The translations under genes were made by a program, and so were the position numbers. Of a stretch of 6,311 nt of DNA, positions 5,593 through 6,311 are shown piece by piece. The stretch's first letter is position 1, and every line of letters starts with the position of its first letter. The DNA comes from JAGLQA01 sp023135565 (GTDB lineage: Bacteria > Acidobacteriota > Aminicenantia > UBA2199). Below the pieces are notes generated by a model. It saw only the letters and a program-made list of their open reading frames with translations. It did no database searches and was not told the origin of the DNA. The stretch is from assembly GCA_030639305.1 (NCBI GenBank), contig DAOWCY010000302.1, positions 1-6,311 of the forward strand. The letters are read 5' to 3'.

Positions 5593-5829
5593 ATGGAATT
5601 AAAATTAAATTTACCTATTGACTTGCTTGTTAATGTTAACAAGAGCTTGAAAGCAGAATTAGAGAAAATCGTACTGCTCGAGATGTGGAAACGCGGCTAC
5701 CTTTCAGATGGGAAATTCACAGAATTGTATGGGATAACCAAATGGGAACTCCTCGAAATGAATAAAGAAATCCAAAAACCGCTTTATTCGGAAGAAGATT
5801 TGTTATGGGACTTGAAGAATATTGAGTGA
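5593..5829 (+). CDS. UPF0175-family antitoxin
   Basis: The 78-aa product matches the UPF0175 layout: an N-terminal strand MELKLNLPIDLL, a helix AELEKIVLLEMWKRGYLSDGK, a helix-turn-helix-like FTELYGITKWELLEMN (42-57), and a C-terminal tail PLYSEEDLLWDLKNIE. Members of the family are found next to DUF3368 PIN-like proteins and are regarded as antitoxins that bind the toxin and probably autoregulate the operon; the role here is inferred from that pairing. The length is close to normal and all parts are present, so it is probably functional. AGGAGTGG lies 10-13 nt before the ATG. The stop codon overlaps the start region of the downstream toxin frame by 8 bp. Confidence 0.8.
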   Translation: MELKLNLPIDLLVNVNKSLKAELEKIVLLEMWKRGYLSDGKFTELYGITKWELLEMNKEIQKPLYSEEDLLWDLKNIE

Positions 5830-6195
5830 AAAAAAAGTCGTTTTTAATTCATCCCCCCTTATTTTATCATCAAAGATAGGTTTCTTTCCTGTTTTGAAAA
5901 AAATGTATGAAGGAGTTTTTATCCCCGATGGGGTATATCGCGAGAGGTTACTGCTAAAAAAGACTCTCAAATCGAGAGGATAATCCATGACCGATTTATC
6001 CAGGTAGAAAGGGTTCAAAATATCGAAAAAATCAAAAACCTATCTACTTTTCTTGGACGGGGAGAGATCGAGTGTATTGTACTTTCTGAAGAAATCAAGG
6101 CCGATACTCTTATTATTGATGATAAAAGGGGGAGGTATTACGCGGAAAGTTCGGGTATAAAAACGATCGGCATCTATAGCGCTCAGATAAAGTAA
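5822..6195 (+). pseudogene. Frameshifted DUF3368 PIN-like toxin gene
   Basis: From TTG 5822 the frame reads MSEKKVVFNSSPLIL...FIPDGVYRE (41 residues, to 5944), the usual DUF3368 N-terminus. Two extra bases (AG, 5945-5946, in a GAGAG run) then shift the frame; read as is, it stops at TAG 6005-6007. From 5947 the family sequence resumes in another frame: VTAKKDSQIERIIHDR, GRGEIECIVLSEE and TLIIDDKRGRYYAESSGIK, ending at TAA 6193. The acidic residues of the PIN fold (E of VYRE, E of GRGEIE, D of IIDD) survive but are in two frames. Together the pieces give 123 codons, shorter than the roughly 150-160 aa of relatives; the last 30 or so residues are missing. A GTG at 5826 overlaps the antitoxin stop but is out of frame because of an 8-A run. 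A sequencing error at either run is possible. Confidence 0.75.
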
Positions 6196-6311
6196 CCCGT
6201 TTTTGCTCAGATAAAGTAATCCGCCCAATCTACATATCAAATACCCCTTAAAAAAGCTTAGGGCACTCTTTTTCTTTTCCAAGTAGCAGAAATGGTGGTA
6301 TCATTTAAGTG
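6175..6311 (+). mobile_element. Probable end of an insertion sequence running off the window
   Basis: The DUF3368 similarity stops near 6174 and is replaced by TATAGCGCTCAGATAAAG. The sequence GCTCAGATAAAGTAA-CCG occurs twice (6181-6199 and 6205-6223, 18 of 19 bases identical, 24-bp period). Repeated short terminal motifs of this kind are typical of IS21-like ends, and the sudden loss of toxin homology fits an insertion, but no transposase is visible in the remaining 88 bp. An ATG at 6292 stays open to the edge, without a ribosome-binding site. Confidence 0.4.
6181..6223 (+). repeat. Two tandem 19-bp repeats with 24-bp period
   Basis: GCTCAGATAAAGTAACCCG (6181-6199) and GCTCAGATAAAGTAATCCG (6205-6223) are separated by TTTTT. 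The first copy supplies the stop codon of the broken toxin gene. They may be transposase-binding repeats at an IS end. Confidence 0.75.

Noticed and set aside
5942..5949. Programmed frameshift or phase-variable repeat in the toxin gene
   Set aside because: GAGAG is too short for repeat-driven phase variation and there is no slippery heptamer or downstream stimulatory structure that I can see; simple mutation or sequencing error is more likely.
6040..6282. Minus-strand 80-codon open frame
   Set aside because: It is antisense to the second half of the broken DUF3368 gene, whose protein similarity explains the sequence.

Overview
The window looks like an accessory, repeat-rich stretch of a bacterial chromosome of moderate GC content. 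The sigma70-type promoters (TTGACA/TTGAAA with 17-nt spacers), the PF09820-type ATPase, the SPASM/twitch radical SAM enzyme, the MinD-like ATPase with a J-like/RodZ-HTH partner, and a UPF0175/DUF3368 toxin-antitoxin pair together suggest an anaerobic bacterium, perhaps of the Desulfobacterota or a related phylum. That placement is inference and weak; no rRNA, tRNA or core marker gene is present.

Left part (1-3504). Two genes are transcribed divergently from a shared intergenic region: a large AAA-ATPase-like/PD-(D/E)XK protein on the minus strand (140-1933) and a radical SAM enzyme on the plus strand (2330-3442). Each has a near-consensus promoter. A 51-codon open frame (2153-2308) lies between the radical SAM promoter and its start codon and could encode a small peptide substrate. 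An 18-bp perfect direct repeat flanks the ATPase gene. A GC-rich element of about 52 bp lies just 3' of each of the two genes in opposite orientation, so the whole 3.4-kb segment is bracketed by inverted repeats.

Middle (3505-5351). A gene-free stretch carries AT-rich hairpins and two hairpin repeats exactly 100 bp apart whose stems differ by a compensatory change. It leads into a two-gene operon: a MinD/ParA-type P-loop ATPase (3797-4720) overlapping by 8 bp a protein that fuses a degenerate J domain lacking HPD to a RodZ-type helix-turn-helix (4713-5351). The two products probably act together, but their function is unknown.

Right part (5352-6311). A 241-bp spacer contains a third, degenerate copy of the GC-rich element and a strong promoter for a UPF0175 antitoxin gene (5593-5829). 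Its partner, a DUF3368 PIN-like toxin gene (5822-6195), is broken: two extra bases after codon 41 shift the frame, and its C-terminus runs into 24-bp-period tandem repeats that look like the end of an insertion sequence continuing past the window. The antitoxin is intact and the toxin is not.
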